A stretch of 64,000 bases of DNA from JAHHTP01 sp964587555 (GCA_964587555.1 CAZPLR010000003.1:16419-80418), one strand, 5' to 3'. Counted from the stretch's first letter, positions 35,373 through 44,086 are shown. Program-made: numbers and translations. Notes: generated from the sequence alone by a model not told the origin.

Positions 35373-35395
35373 TAAGCGGCATTTGCTATGCCGCT
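35373..35395 (-). terminator. Weak hairpin after the GH2 gene
   Basis: A 9-bp stem (aagcggcat / atgccgctt) with a 5-base loop lies downstream of the GH2 stop, but there is little T tract after it. Confidence 0.35.
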
Positions 35396-35406
35396 TTATA
35401 GGCGAT

Positions 35407-37191
35407 TTATTCCCGCTCGATTGCAGCGGGGGCGGAGAAGCCCTCTTTAATCATCTGATAGACCGCAGGCGAGAATTTCGGCTGGCGGTGATAATCGTAA
35501 ACGCCGTTTTGCTCCTGCTCCACATCAGTTAACTGCGTGTAGCAGAACGCGCAGATACCCGGATGCTCCAAAAGCACCTTAGTCAGCGCGCTGATGCGCT
35601 TTCCGACCTGCTCCTCGGTCACACACTGCTCGCCGTAGCCCCAGCTGGTGGAGCGGTCGGCGTTATCCTTGCCGAGCGTATCATTTAAAAGCGCCGCCTT
35701 CCACCAGGTGCCGCCGTATTCGCTGACAAAATACGGCTGTCCCGCGTAATGCTGACGGTCGGAGAAGGAATCATACACCGCACCGCCGGACTTCATCGGC
35801 TCATAGTGCGCGGCAAAGATCTGCGGATCCTGCTCGTAATCATGCACATCGTAAACGTCGGTCGCAACATGGAAATTGCCGGAGGTATCGATGACCGGAC
35901 GGGTTTGATCCAACGCTTTTGTGACCTGATAAACCTGCCGCAGCAGGGAATTGCTCTGCCGCCTGCCGTCAACGTCCCATGTCTCGTTAAACGGGCACCA
36001 GCCGATAATCGCCGGATGGTTGAAATCGCGCTCGACCTCCTCGATCCATTCCGGCAGGAAATACTGAAGATATCCATCTTGAGAATGATCCAATCCCCAG
36101 TTCGGGAACTCTCCCCAAACCAGATAGCCAAGCTTGTCTGCCCAATACAAAAACCGCTCCTCAAACACCTTTTCGTGCAGACGCGCGCCGTTGAAGCCCA
36201 CCGCCTGCGAGAGCAGGATGTCGTTTTTGAGCGCCTCGTCGGTCGGCGCGGTATAAATTCCGTCCGGGTAAAAGCCCTGATCCAGAACCAGCCGCTGGAA
36301 TACCGGCTTTTCATTGATACAGATCGCCTTATCACTTAAGGATACGCTGCGCAGACCAAAATAGCTCTGTACCGTATCCGGCTGTTCGCCGCTTAAGGTA
36401 TAAACGATATCATAAAGCGCAGGGGAGCCGACTTCCCAAAGATGCCGCTCGGAGAGCTTGACTGTAAAAGCGGCATGATCGCCGTTTATCAAGGAAGAAG
36501 CGCGCCCGACCTCTCTCCCGTCAAATAAAGCCGCCGCACACACCGTCTGTCCGGGCGCCATCTGATTCAGCTTGATTTGCAGCGAAACGCTTGCGTCGTT
36601 CGCGTTCGGGATCAGCTTAACCGATGTAATGTAGGTCTTTGGCACAAATTCGAGCCAGACCGTCTGCCAGATACCGGTCGTGCGGGTATATTCGCAGCCG
36701 CTGGAGACAAGACGATGGCACTGCTTGCCGGTCGGCTGCTTTCCGCCGCGCACATCGTCCTCGGCATAGACAACAATGGCGTTTTCTCCCTCTTTGACAT
36801 ACGCGGTGATATCCAGTGCAAAAGATACATAACCGCCGTCGTGCGACCCGGCTGCCGCGCCGTTGACAAAAACCTCCGCGTGATAATCCACCGCGCCGAA
36901 ATGCAGCAGAACCCTGCCGGAAAGCTGTTCCTTGGACAGCGCAACGCTCCTGCGATACCAGACCGCCGGGATAAAGTCGGTGTAGCCGACGCCGGAAAGC
37001 GCGCTTTCCGGGCAGAATGGAACGGTGATCTTCGCCGTAAACTCCCCGTTTACCGCAAAATCCCTTTCCTTTCCGCTTTTGTTAAAGTCAAACGCAAAAT
37101 CCCAACAGCCGTTAAGATTCATCCAGCTTTCACGCGCAAACTGCGGCTTCGGATGCTCTGGGCGCGGAATTGCGGCTGCAAATTCGCTCAT
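35407..37191 (-). CDS. Glycoside hydrolase family 2 enzyme
   Basis: The 594-residue protein has the GH2 order: a jelly-roll sugar-binding domain (about 20-185), an immunoglobulin-like domain (about 185-285) and a TIM barrel. The acid/base Glu is E403 in FNETWDVDG and the likely nucleophile is E491 in FVSEYGG. No signal peptide is present, so it acts on sugars already imported. Beta-galactosidase, beta-glucuronidase or a related activity is possible; I cannot choose. It is divergent from an AraC-type gene, its probable regulator. Confidence 0.92.
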   Translation of the reverse strand: MSEFAAAIPRPEHPKPQFARESWMNLNGCWDFAFDFNKSGKERDFAVNGEFTAKITVPFCPESALSGVGYTDFIPAVWYRRSVALSKEQLSGRVLLHFGAVDYHAEVFVNGAAAGSHDGGYVSFALDITAYVKEGENAIVVYAEDDVRGGKQPTGKQCHRLVSSGCEYTRTTGIWQTVWLEFVPKTYITSVKLIPNANDASVSLQIKLNQMAPGQTVCAAALFDGREVGRASSLINGDHAAFTVKLSERHLWEVGSPALYDIVYTLSGEQPDTVQSYFGLRSVSLSDKAICINEKPVFQRLVLDQGFYPDGIYTAPTDEALKNDILLSQAVGFNGARLHEKVFEERFLYWADKLGYLVWGEFPNWGLDHSQDGYLQYFLPEWIEEVERDFNHPAIIGWCPFNETWDVDGRRQSNSLLRQVYQVTKALDQTRPVIDTSGNFHVATDVYDVHDYEQDPQIFAAHYEPMKSGGAVYDSFSDRQHYAGQPYFVSEYGGTWWKAALLNDTLGKDNADRSTSWGYGEQCVTEEQVGKRISALTKVLLEHPGICAFCYTQLTDVEQEQNGVYDYHRQPKFSPAVYQMIKEGFSAPAAIERE

Positions 37192-37235
37192 AAAAATTCC
37201 TCCTCTTTTCTCCCTGTTACAATCCGTTTCCCCAC

Positions 37236-37264
37236 TTGCTTTTTATCGCAAGACGAATTATAAT
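37236..37264 (+). promoter_or_regulatory. Promoter of the AraC-type regulator
   Basis: TTGCTT (37236-37241) and TATAAT (37259-37264) are 17 bases apart on the plus strand. The AT-rich intergenic stretch also contains TATAAT-like boxes on the minus strand that could serve the GH2 gene, so the two promoters probably overlap. Confidence 0.65.
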
Positions 37265-37319
37265 GATTATATTATATCGACTTTTTACGCGGAATAAAAT
37301 AGAAAATCAGGTGAAAAAA

Positions 37320-38162
37320 ATGCGATATCCGGACAACACCACATTATACTCGTTTTTCGACGGCGCAGACTCCAATCCGCTGTTTATCCGCTTAGCGGGG
37401 ATCGAGCAGTGCAGCGGCGCCTATCTCATCCGGCGGCAGCGTTCCGACTGCAGCGTTTTAGGCTACGTAGCCAGGGGAGAAGGGATCATCTCCGATCGCA
37501 GCAAGCTGATCCCCGCGCCGAAGGGAAGCGTCTTTCTGCTGGAGAAGTACACCAAGCACGAGTATTGGGCGAATCCGGAGGATCCGTGGCTAATCCTTTG
37601 GTTCAACATCACCGGCGAGCTTTTTCTATCGATGCTTTCCCAATACCGGCTGACCGACCGGGTCTATCCGGAGGCGGGAGAGGAAATAAAGACCCTGTTC
37701 GAAAACGCGCTGCTGCCAAGCATAAATAAAGGGATGCCGGAGGAGATGCAGTACGAGTTGAATTTGGCGGTTACTGAAATTCTCATTGCGTTATTCCGCC
37801 GACAGAATCCGCCCTTTCTCTCCGCTTCCGCCAAGTTTCAGGACATCCAGCGATATCTGGATGCCCATTCCAATCCGCCGCAGTTGGGGCAATTCTCCTT
37901 AAAGCGGATGGAGCGGGATTTAAACATTTCGCTGCGGCAGATCAACCGCATTTATCAGCGGGAAAGCGGTATTACGCCGTATGAATTTATCCTAGAGCGC
38001 AAGGCAAGGCTTGCGGCGCAGTATCTGTCCGGAACTGCACTTTCGGTCAAGGAGATCAGTCAGCTGCTTGGGTTTTCCGATCCGTATTATTTTTCCAACT
38101 TCTTTAAAAAACGCTTTTCCGCCTCCCCAAGCGCTTATCGGAAGGGCTTTTCCCGCCCATAG
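37320..38162 (+). CDS. AraC-family transcription regulator
   Basis: The 280-residue protein has an N-terminal cupin sensor domain (about 20-150) and a C-terminal pair of helix-turn-helices, including LSVKEISQLLGFSDPYYFSNFFKK, of which only the core ISQLLGFSDPYYF need be matched. It likely senses a sugar and controls the divergent GH2 gene. The ATG at 37320 has AGGTG seven bases before it. Confidence 0.92.
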   Translation: MRYPDNTTLYSFFDGADSNPLFIRLAGIEQCSGAYLIRRQRSDCSVLGYVARGEGIISDRSKLIPAPKGSVFLLEKYTKHEYWANPEDPWLILWFNITGELFLSMLSQYRLTDRVYPEAGEEIKTLFENALLPSINKGMPEEMQYELNLAVTEILIALFRRQNPPFLSASAKFQDIQRYLDAHSNPPQLGQFSLKRMERDLNISLRQINRIYQRESGITPYEFILERKARLAAQYLSGTALSVKEISQLLGFSDPYYFSNFFKKRFSASPSAYRKGFSRP

Positions 38163-38212
38163 GCGGCTCGAATGCTTCCAATAACAGGAAAGATAATTTT
38201 TCGCAAAACAGA

Positions 38213-38241
38213 TTGACTTTAGTAAGACGTTATGCTATAAT
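38213..38241 (+). promoter_or_regulatory. Strong promoter of the ferredoxin gene
   Basis: TTGACT (38213-38218) and TATAAT (38236-38241) have a 17-base spacer. With the AAAGGAGGTG ribosome site downstream this suggests high expression. Confidence 0.88.
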
Positions 38242-38274
38242 GAGAATAGTTAAGAAAAGGAGGTGTATTCACCC

Positions 38275-38445
38275 ATGGCATATAAAATTTCTGATGCTTG
38301 CGTCATGTGCGGCGCCTGCGCGAGCGAGTGTCCGGCTGGCGCGATCTCCGAAGGCACCGACAAGTATGAGATCAATGCTGATGCTTGCTTGGATTGTGGT
38401 GCTTGCGCTTCTGCATGTCCTGTTGGCGCTCCGGAAGAGGCTTAA
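38275..38445 (+). CDS. 2[4Fe-4S] ferredoxin
   Basis: The 56-residue protein is a classic clostridial ferredoxin with two CxxCxxCxxxC motifs: Cys9, 12, 15, 19 and Cys38, 41, 44, 48. It carries low-potential electrons in fermentation. It has its own promoter and terminator, so it is a single-gene transcript. The ATG at 38275 lies after AAAGGAGGTG. Confidence 0.96.
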   Translation: MAYKISDACVMCGACASECPAGAISEGTDKYEINADACLDCGACASACPVGAPEEA

Positions 38446-38500
38446 GGCTCTTTCCCGCTCGCAGAGCAGTGCAGACATTCGTCATTACTTACACGTTATA

Positions 38501-38531
38501 AAAGCGGTTGTGTTTTTGACACAGCCGCTTT
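38501..38531 (+). terminator. Bidirectional terminator between ferredoxin and GNAT genes
   Basis: A 13-bp stem (aaagcggttgtgt / acacagccgcttt, one G-T pair) with a 5-base loop and T-rich flanks lies between two convergent genes and can serve both. Confidence 0.85.
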
Positions 38532-38538
38532 TCATTTT

Positions 38539-39075
38539 CTAAATATACTTTTCCATTCGAATGTCGTCAAACGGTTTCCCGCCCTTCCAAGTAAAGGCGT
38601 GATTTACCGCAAAACGCCGGTATCCCATCTGCTCATACAGCGCAATCGCCGGGGCATTGAACGAAAAAACGCCAAGCTCCAAGCGTTTGCAGCCGTACTC
38701 CTTCGCGCGCTCCTCGATAAAGCGCATCGCGGTCTTTCCATAGCCGCGCCCGCGCCCGTCCGGCTCGCCAATACAGATCGAAATCCATCCTGCGTGTTCC
38801 CTCACGCCGCACATCCCCGGAAACGCAAATTGTAAATCCACAAACCCAAGCCAGCGCTTCGGACGCTCATTTTCAAGCGGCGTTTCACCGAACAAATAGC
38901 AGATAAGCGACGGATTTTCCCAGCCGCGCAGAACCTCCGCCTCAGAAAGGTCAAAAAGCGGCTCATTCTCCACTGCCGGACGCAGGCAGGCCTTGATTCT
39001 GTCGTCATTCTCCCAGCGCATGATGCAAAAAACCTCTTCCCTCTCCCGCGGATCAAATCGCTTAAAATAAAGCAT
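38539..39075 (-). CDS. GNAT family N-acetyltransferase
   Basis: The 178-residue protein has the GNAT acetyl-CoA loop in GRGYGKTAMRFIEERAKEYG and the C-terminal NAPAIALYEQMGYRR that ends most family members. The acetylated substrate is unknown. The ATG at 39073-39075 has GGAGG nine bases before it. It has its own promoter and shares a terminator with the ferredoxin gene. Confidence 0.9.
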   Translation of the reverse strand: MLYFKRFDPREREEVFCIMRWENDDRIKACLRPAVENEPLFDLSEAEVLRGWENPSLICYLFGETPLENERPKRWLGFVDLQFAFPGMCGVREHAGWISICIGEPDGRGRGYGKTAMRFIEERAKEYGCKRLELGVFSFNAPAIALYEQMGYRRFAVNHAFTWKGGKPFDDIRMEKYI

Positions 39076-39119
39076 CCGCTTTTCCCTCCTTTTCTCCACG
39101 ATCCTCTTTCTAACGGCAA

Positions 39120-39148
39120 ATTATAACACAGAATAAGCAATAAGTCAA
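39120..39148 (-). promoter_or_regulatory. Promoter of the GNAT gene
   Basis: TTGACT (39143-39148) and TATAAT (39120-39125) have a 17-base spacer on the minus strand. Confidence 0.85.
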
Positions 39149-39355
39149 GGAGGACGGCTTTGGCGCCGCTGGCCGCCGTTCCAAAACGATTTTCCCACCG
39201 AAAAATCTGATGTTTTTGGCCCTTTGGCGGCTTTCAGTACGGTCAAACGCGCACCTGCCATCCGACATTTTTTCCGCCGATTCTCAGATTTACTAATTTA
39301 TCCGAAAAAATAATTGGTTTCACAAAATTTCTTGTAATTTTATTTTCAAACCCCC

Positions 39356-39384
39356 TTGAAATATTTTTTGAAATGTGCTATAAT
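39356..39384 (+). promoter_or_regulatory. Promoter of the EF-G-like gene
   Basis: TTGAAA (39356-39361) and TATAAT (39379-39384) have a 17-base spacer. The start of RNA would be near 39391, giving a leader of about 260 bases. Confidence 0.85.
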
Positions 39385-39391
39385 GAAGCCA

Positions 39392-39653
39392 GTGTCGAAC
39401 CGTAAAATACATAGATTCCAGTATAAAGCGTTATCGTATTTTAGTCAGAATACGTTTGATATAAGCGTTGGCGGCTGCGGCTTCGAGATATTTTGGAAAA
39501 TGAGGAAAGCTTGAGCGCGAGGGCGTTCAAGCAAGAAGCTTTGCGGTTCGCCGGTTTTTTACCGGCGGAGCCCGTCTGTGCAAGACAGACGGTGCGGCGG
39601 CAGCGTATCAAACGGCGTCACGGGGAGCGGGATTGGAAAGGAATGGTCATGAT
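39392..39653 (+). ncRNA. Long structured leader RNA of unknown class
   Basis: The leader before the EF-G-like gene can fold into a closed multi-branch structure. A 9-bp helix joins CGTTTGATA (39453-39461) to TATCAAACG (39606-39614). Inside are three good hairpins: cttgagcgc/gcgttcaag, gccggt/accggc (loop TTTTT) and ccgtctgt/acagacgg. An upstream hairpin (cgtatt.../...aatacg, 39435-39454) shares two bases with the long helix, so the two may be alternatives. It does not match any riboswitch I know, nor RNase P, tmRNA or SRP RNA. No T tract suggests an internal terminator. Confidence 0.55.
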
Positions 39654-41702
39654 ATGAAAGAATTTGCATCGGAAAACATCAGAAACGTCGCGTTAGTCGG
39701 TCATTCCGGCTGCGGCAAAACCACCCTAGCGGAAGCTCTCGCATACTCTGCGGGCGAGCTTGAACGTTTCGGCAAGGTCGCCGAGGGCAACACTGTCAGC
39801 GACTACGATCCGGAGGAGATCAAGCGTAAGGTTTCGATCAATATGTCGGTCGTTCCGTTTACCTGCGGAGATGTAAAGATAAACCTGCTCGACGCGCCGG
39901 GATTATTCGACTTTGAGGCGGGCGTTGTAGAAGCCATTTCAGCCTGCGACACGGCGCTGATTGTCGTTTCCGGCAAATCCGGCGTCACAGTCGGCACGAA
40001 AAAAGCGTACAAGCAGGCGGCAAAGCTGGGAAAATCCAAGGCGTTCTTTGTTTCCAAGCTGGACAGTGAAAACGCCGATTTCTACAAGGTTTTAGAGGGC
40101 TTAAAGACCGTATTCGGACCGACCGTCTGCCCGATTGTCGTGCCGTATACCGAGGACAAAAAGGTCGTTTGCTACATCGACCTCATCCAGATGAAGGCGT
40201 TTACCTACAAGAACGGAAAGCCTTCTGAAGTGCCAATGCCGGACACAAAGCACCGTTTAGACGGTCTGATCGCCGCGATCTCAGAGGCGGTCGCCGAAAC
40301 CGACGAGGCGCTGTTTGACAAATTCTTCTCCGATGAGCCGCTGACCCATGAGGAGATCATGGGCGGTATCCACAAGGGTATCAAGGCCGGCTCGATCACG
40401 CCGGTATATTGCGGTTCTGCCGCGCAGCTGGAAGCGCTTGACTTATTAAAGAACGCGATGGTCAACCTGTTCCCAAGCGCTGCCGAAACTGAAACGATGG
40501 TTTCCGACGCGGCGGGCGGCGTGTTGTACTTATCCGCTTTAGAGGCGGGACCGACCGTTGCGTATGTCTTTAAGACCGTCGCGGACCCGTTTGTCGGAAA
40601 GCTGTCCTACGTCAAGGTGCTGTCCGGCAAGCTGACCAGCAATATGTCCCCGATCAACAGCAGGACCGGCGCGGTGGAAAAGCTTGGCAAGCTGCTTTGC
40701 ATCAAGGGGAAAAAGCAGGAGGAGGTCAAGGAACTGACTGCCGGAGACATCGGCGCGGTAAGCAAGCTTTCGACCAACACCGGCGACAGCATGTTTGTCG
40801 GATGCTCCTACACAGCGGAGGCTGCCGTCTATCCGCAGCCGTGCTATTCGATGGCGGTTGTCCTGAACGAAAAGGGCGATGAAAGCAAACTGGCGCAGGC
40901 GATCCAACGCTTACAGGAGGAGGATCCGACCATCCGGTTCAGCCAAAATTCCGAAACGCATCAGCAGATCTTGGCTGGTCTTGGCGAGCAGCACTTAGAC
41001 GTGGTATTGGCGAAATTAAAAAATAAATTTGGTTTAAACGCACAACTGGTCGCGCCAAAGATCGCATATCGCGAAACGATCCGCAAGTCGGTCAAGGTGC
41101 AGGGCAAGCACAAGAAGCAGTCCGGCGGTCACGGGCAGTACGGCGACGTATGGATCGAGTTTTCGCCGTGCGATTCAACCGAGATGGTGTTTGAGCAGAG
41201 TGTTGTCGGCGGTTCCGTTCCGAAGAATTTCTATCCGGCGGTCGAAAAGGGCTTGCGCGAATGCGTCATGAAGGGCGTTTTAGCGGGCTACCCGGTAGTC
41301 GGGCTAAAGGCGAACCTCTACGACGGCTCGTATCATCCGGTCGATTCCTCTGAAGCCGCATTCAAGATGGCGGCTGCGCTCGCCTACAAGAACGGCTTGC
41401 CGCAGGCATCGCCTTGCCTGCTTGAGCCAATCGGCAAATTAGCGGTCATCGTCCCGGACAGCTGCACCGGCGACATGATGGGTGAGCTTAACAAACGCCG
41501 CGGTCGTGTTTTGGGCATGAATCCGGACGAGGACAAATGTACGCTGATCGATGCGGAGGTGCCGATGAGCGAGATGGCGGATTTTGCGACGGTGGTGCGT
41601 CAGATGACCCAAGGCGCCGGCAGTTTTACTCTCACCTTTGAGCGTTACGAAACCTTACCGGCCGCTTTAGAAGCAGACGTGATCGCTGCTGCGGCAGAAT
41701 AA
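39654..41702 (+). CDS. EF-G-like translational GTPase paralogue without the catalytic His
   Basis: The 682-residue protein aligns with EF-G throughout: G domain (P-loop GHSGCGKT, 16-23), domain II, and the C-terminal domains (SGGHGQYGDV, then GSVPKNFYPAVEKG and GMNPDEDKCTLIDAEVP). The G3 motif reads DAPGLFDF (80-87) where translocating EF-G has DTPGHVDF, so the GTPase-activating His is Leu84. The G4 motif is SKLD rather than NKxD. It is therefore an EF-G2-type paralogue with weak or no normal GTPase cycle. The ATG at 39654 follows AAAGGA at long spacing. It has its own promoter, long leader and terminator. The true fusA is not in the window. Confidence 0.88.
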   Translation: MKEFASENIRNVALVGHSGCGKTTLAEALAYSAGELERFGKVAEGNTVSDYDPEEIKRKVSINMSVVPFTCGDVKINLLDAPGLFDFEAGVVEAISACDTALIVVSGKSGVTVGTKKAYKQAAKLGKSKAFFVSKLDSENADFYKVLEGLKTVFGPTVCPIVVPYTEDKKVVCYIDLIQMKAFTYKNGKPSEVPMPDTKHRLDGLIAAISEAVAETDEALFDKFFSDEPLTHEEIMGGIHKGIKAGSITPVYCGSAAQLEALDLLKNAMVNLFPSAAETETMVSDAAGGVLYLSALEAGPTVAYVFKTVADPFVGKLSYVKVLSGKLTSNMSPINSRTGAVEKLGKLLCIKGKKQEEVKELTAGDIGAVSKLSTNTGDSMFVGCSYTAEAAVYPQPCYSMAVVLNEKGDESKLAQAIQRLQEEDPTIRFSQNSETHQQILAGLGEQHLDVVLAKLKNKFGLNAQLVAPKIAYRETIRKSVKVQGKHKKQSGGHGQYGDVWIEFSPCDSTEMVFEQSVVGGSVPKNFYPAVEKGLRECVMKGVLAGYPVVGLKANLYDGSYHPVDSSEAAFKMAAALAYKNGLPQASPCLLEPIGKLAVIVPDSCTGDMMGELNKRRGRVLGMNPDEDKCTLIDAEVPMSEMADFATVVRQMTQGAGSFTLTFERYETLPAALEADVIAAAAE

Positions 41703-41724
41703 ATCCGATTTTGATGAATGACGC

Positions 41725-41748
41725 CCTGCGGCATTTTTGCCGCAGGGT
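41725..41748 (+). terminator. Terminator after the EF-G-like gene
   Basis: A perfect 10-bp stem (ccctgcggca / tgccgcaggg) with a TTTT loop is followed by TTTTCT on the plus strand. Confidence 0.88.
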
Positions 41749-41780
41749 TTTCTGCGCAAAGCACAGCAATAGGGCGGCTC

Positions 41781-42692
41781 TCACGCGCCAAGGCTTCCCT
41801 CCAATATTATCTCGACCTCTCCGGGCTGCGATATAAACGCGCCGCTGATATCCCGTTTTACGCTTGCGGCAGGGATCGCTAAAAAGCCCTGCTTTGCATC
41901 CTGCGATGGCAAAAGCGGGGCGTCAAGACGCCCGATCACCGGAAGGGTAAAAAGCCCGTTTTCATACTGAAAAAATTGCTCCGGAACCGGGATGCCCCGC
42001 AGCGCGACCGCTTTCAGCGACGCGCCGATGGGAAGCTGGTCGGTCAGCTGCGCTTTCACCGCCGTTTCATTTCCGGAGTTGGAAATCGTATAGCGGATAA
42101 AAAAATGTTTTTCTCCCTCTCCCAGCGAAAAACCGACCTGCTTTTTCAAAATGACCTCCGGTCTTCGCCGTACCGGCAGCCGATGAACTGCGCGCATCGG
42201 CTCCCCGGTCAGCGGATCATCCCACGTAATCACGCTTTGCACAGCTCCGTCCGCAGCGGGTGAAGCATATTGATTCACGGCTGCCGTATAAATGACGGCG
42301 GCGCTGCCAACCGGAAGCGCCGGAAGCGGAAACTCCACCCCTGACTCGCTCAAAACCGCTCTCACAACGCCCATCGGCATGCCATTGTAAAAATACCGCG
42401 CCTGTTCGGCGAGATCGAGCGGGCTGAGGATGCTCTCATGTCCTTTTCCAGCGAAGGCATAGCTTCCGAGGTTATCGGACAGGGTAAAAAGCGGCAGCGT
42501 TTTTCTCGTTCGGTTGACAACGGTAAGGATAAACGTAACGCGCCCTCCCGGCTGATAATCCGTTTCCAACGTGCTGACGCCGGCGGTAAGCGATCCAAAG
42601 GACGCATTTTCTGTCATCCGGCTTTCCGCAGTTGCGGTCAGCGATTCTCCGTATCGAAAGGTCAAATTTGCCTCTTTTTGAAATTCAGACAT
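41781..42692 (-). CDS. DUF11-like beta-sandwich protein
   Basis: The 303-residue protein contains two segments like DUF11 beta-sandwich repeats: VTFILTVVNRTRKTLPLF with LSDNLG, and FIRYTISNSGNETAV with LTDQLPIGASLKAV. No signal peptide or membrane segment is visible, which is unusual for DUF11 proteins, normally found outside the cell. The ATG at 42690-42692 has GGAGG seven bases before it. It lies 82 bases after gpr, so a role in the forespore or spore coat is possible, but this is only context. Confidence 0.65.
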   Translation of the reverse strand: MSEFQKEANLTFRYGESLTATAESRMTENASFGSLTAGVSTLETDYQPGGRVTFILTVVNRTRKTLPLFTLSDNLGSYAFAGKGHESILSPLDLAEQARYFYNGMPMGVVRAVLSESGVEFPLPALPVGSAAVIYTAAVNQYASPAADGAVQSVITWDDPLTGEPMRAVHRLPVRRRPEVILKKQVGFSLGEGEKHFFIRYTISNSGNETAVKAQLTDQLPIGASLKAVALRGIPVPEQFFQYENGLFTLPVIGRLDAPLLPSQDAKQGFLAIPAASVKRDISGAFISQPGEVEIILEGSLGA

Positions 42693-42774
42693 GAAAAAAC
42701 CTCCTGTCATTCCACTTCGCGGCAAAAAGCCGTTCGCTAAAGAATATGACAAGGAGGTTTTGCTTATGCAAGGA

Positions 42775-43605
42775 TCATCCGGCGAGCGCCTGCAGCTCTT
42801 CTGCGGAAAGCGACGGCTGCAAACTGATATTACACAGCAGACCGATCAGCTTTGCGGCATGCTCCATGCAAAGATCGGCGTCGCGCGGCGTGACAAACAG
42901 CGTTTCCTGCTTTGCGCCTTCATCGCCAAATGCGATCACAGTCGGTACGCCGATGGCAATCACCGGAACGCCGAGCGTTTTCTCGCTGAGCGCCCTGCGG
43001 TGATTGGCAACGCCGGAGCCGGGAACAATACCGGTATCCGAGAATTGCAGCGAGCGGCAAAGCCGGCTTTTTTGCGCAGCGGTCAGCGCGTCCACCGCGA
43101 TCACAACATCCGGCTTTAGGCGTTTTACCAACGCCTCGATCAGCTCTGAAACCTCGATCCCGGTCTGTCCCAGCACGCCGGGGGCAAGCGCGCAGACCGG
43201 CGTGAGCTGATCCAGCCCGCTTTCTCTCGCAAGCCTTGGCGCAGCAAGCGAAAAATGCCGGGTCACTAAAATTTCCTTTACTACACGCGGACCAAGCGAA
43301 TCCGGCGTTACCTCGCGGTTCCCCAATCCGACAACCAGCGCGCTCTTACATAATTTCGGCAGAAAGCCGTCCAGGAGCGGCGCAAGCTTCTGCGCGGTTT
43401 CAACCATCTGATGCGGCGGTTTGGAAAGATCAAGCCCTTCCGCCGTCAGATAATGCCCGCACGGCTTGCCGATCCGTTCCGCCGCTTCCTCCGCTTCGAT
43501 AAGCACCTCAGTCACCGGAAACGGAAGGCTATGTTTTGTGAGCGTTACGCCGGAAATTTCCGGCTTCCCTTCCATAAATTCAACCGCCATATCTGTGCGA
43601 ACCAT
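42775..43605 (-). CDS. gpr: Germination protease GPR (family A25/M63 spore endopeptidase)
   Basis: The 276-residue protein degrades small acid-soluble spore proteins at germination. Hallmarks are VRTDMAVEF at the start, GLGNREVTPDSLGPRVV, APGVLGQTGIE and IVPGSGVANHR. In Bacillus a propeptide of about 15 residues precedes the RTDLAVE segment; here the only usable start leaves just two residues before it. The ATG at 43603-43605 follows GGAGG at a long spacing of 11 bases. It is strong evidence that the organism forms endospores. Confidence 0.94.
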   Translation of the reverse strand: MVRTDMAVEFMEGKPEISGVTLTKHSLPFPVTEVLIEAEEAAERIGKPCGHYLTAEGLDLSKPPHQMVETAQKLAPLLDGFLPKLCKSALVVGLGNREVTPDSLGPRVVKEILVTRHFSLAAPRLARESGLDQLTPVCALAPGVLGQTGIEVSELIEALVKRLKPDVVIAVDALTAAQKSRLCRSLQFSDTGIVPGSGVANHRRALSEKTLGVPVIAIGVPTVIAFGDEGAKQETLFVTPRDADLCMEHAAKLIGLLCNISLQPSLSAEELQALAG

Positions 43606-43667
43606 CGAGATACCGACCTCCTTTTTACGGTCAGTATTCCCATGGCGGTAAAATTTATACGGTGCGG

Positions 43668-44042
43668 CTATTTCTTCCCGCGCTTTTTGGAAAGCCCCAA
43701 GGTGAGCGCATAGCTTTCATCCAGCAGGGCAAGGATTTTTTCCTCCGCCGCACTCCCATCGAGCGTGGCGGAAACCCATTTTTCTTTATTCATATGATAT
43801 GCGGGGAAAAATCCCGGCTCCGACCGGATCGACCCCAAAAGCAACGGATCGCATTTTAGATTGAGCAGCGTTACCGTCCCCTTACCCGAAAGCCCCAAGC
43901 TTTCCCGTTTCGCAGTAAGCACTGCCGCAAACCACCTGCGGTTTTCCGGATGCCGCAGCACCGCGTTTTCATCCCGCCAAGGATAGTCCGGAAGAATATC
44001 ATAGGCGCTTTTCACATAGGAAAAAACCTCCTCCTTTGTCAC
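43668..44042 (-). CDS. MmcQ/YjbR family protein
   Basis: The 124-residue protein fits the MmcQ/YjbR (CyaY-like fold) family, with the pattern YPWRDENAVLRH near residue 22, LNLKCDP and FFPAYHMNKEKWVSATLDG. Members are called DNA-binding, but the role is not established. The start is a GTG at 44040-44042 with GGAGG seven bases upstream; a longer frame to 44219 overlaps the next gene and is not used. Confidence 0.85.
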   Translation of the reverse strand: MTKEEVFSYVKSAYDILPDYPWRDENAVLRHPENRRWFAAVLTAKRESLGLSGKGTVTLLNLKCDPLLLGSIRSEPGFFPAYHMNKEKWVSATLDGSAAEEKILALLDESYALTLGLSKKRGKK

Positions 44043-44086
44043 GATGATCCCTCCTATTCCGTAAAAATCAATCCTTGCATGCCAAT

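Noticed and set aside
39392..39653. RNase P RNA or SRP RNA in the EF-G leader
   Set aside because: The string GAGGAAAG recalls RNase P, but the other conserved cores (such as ACAGAAA and the GGTGAAAAGGTGCGG region) and the expected length are missing; no SRP GGAA loop region is seen.
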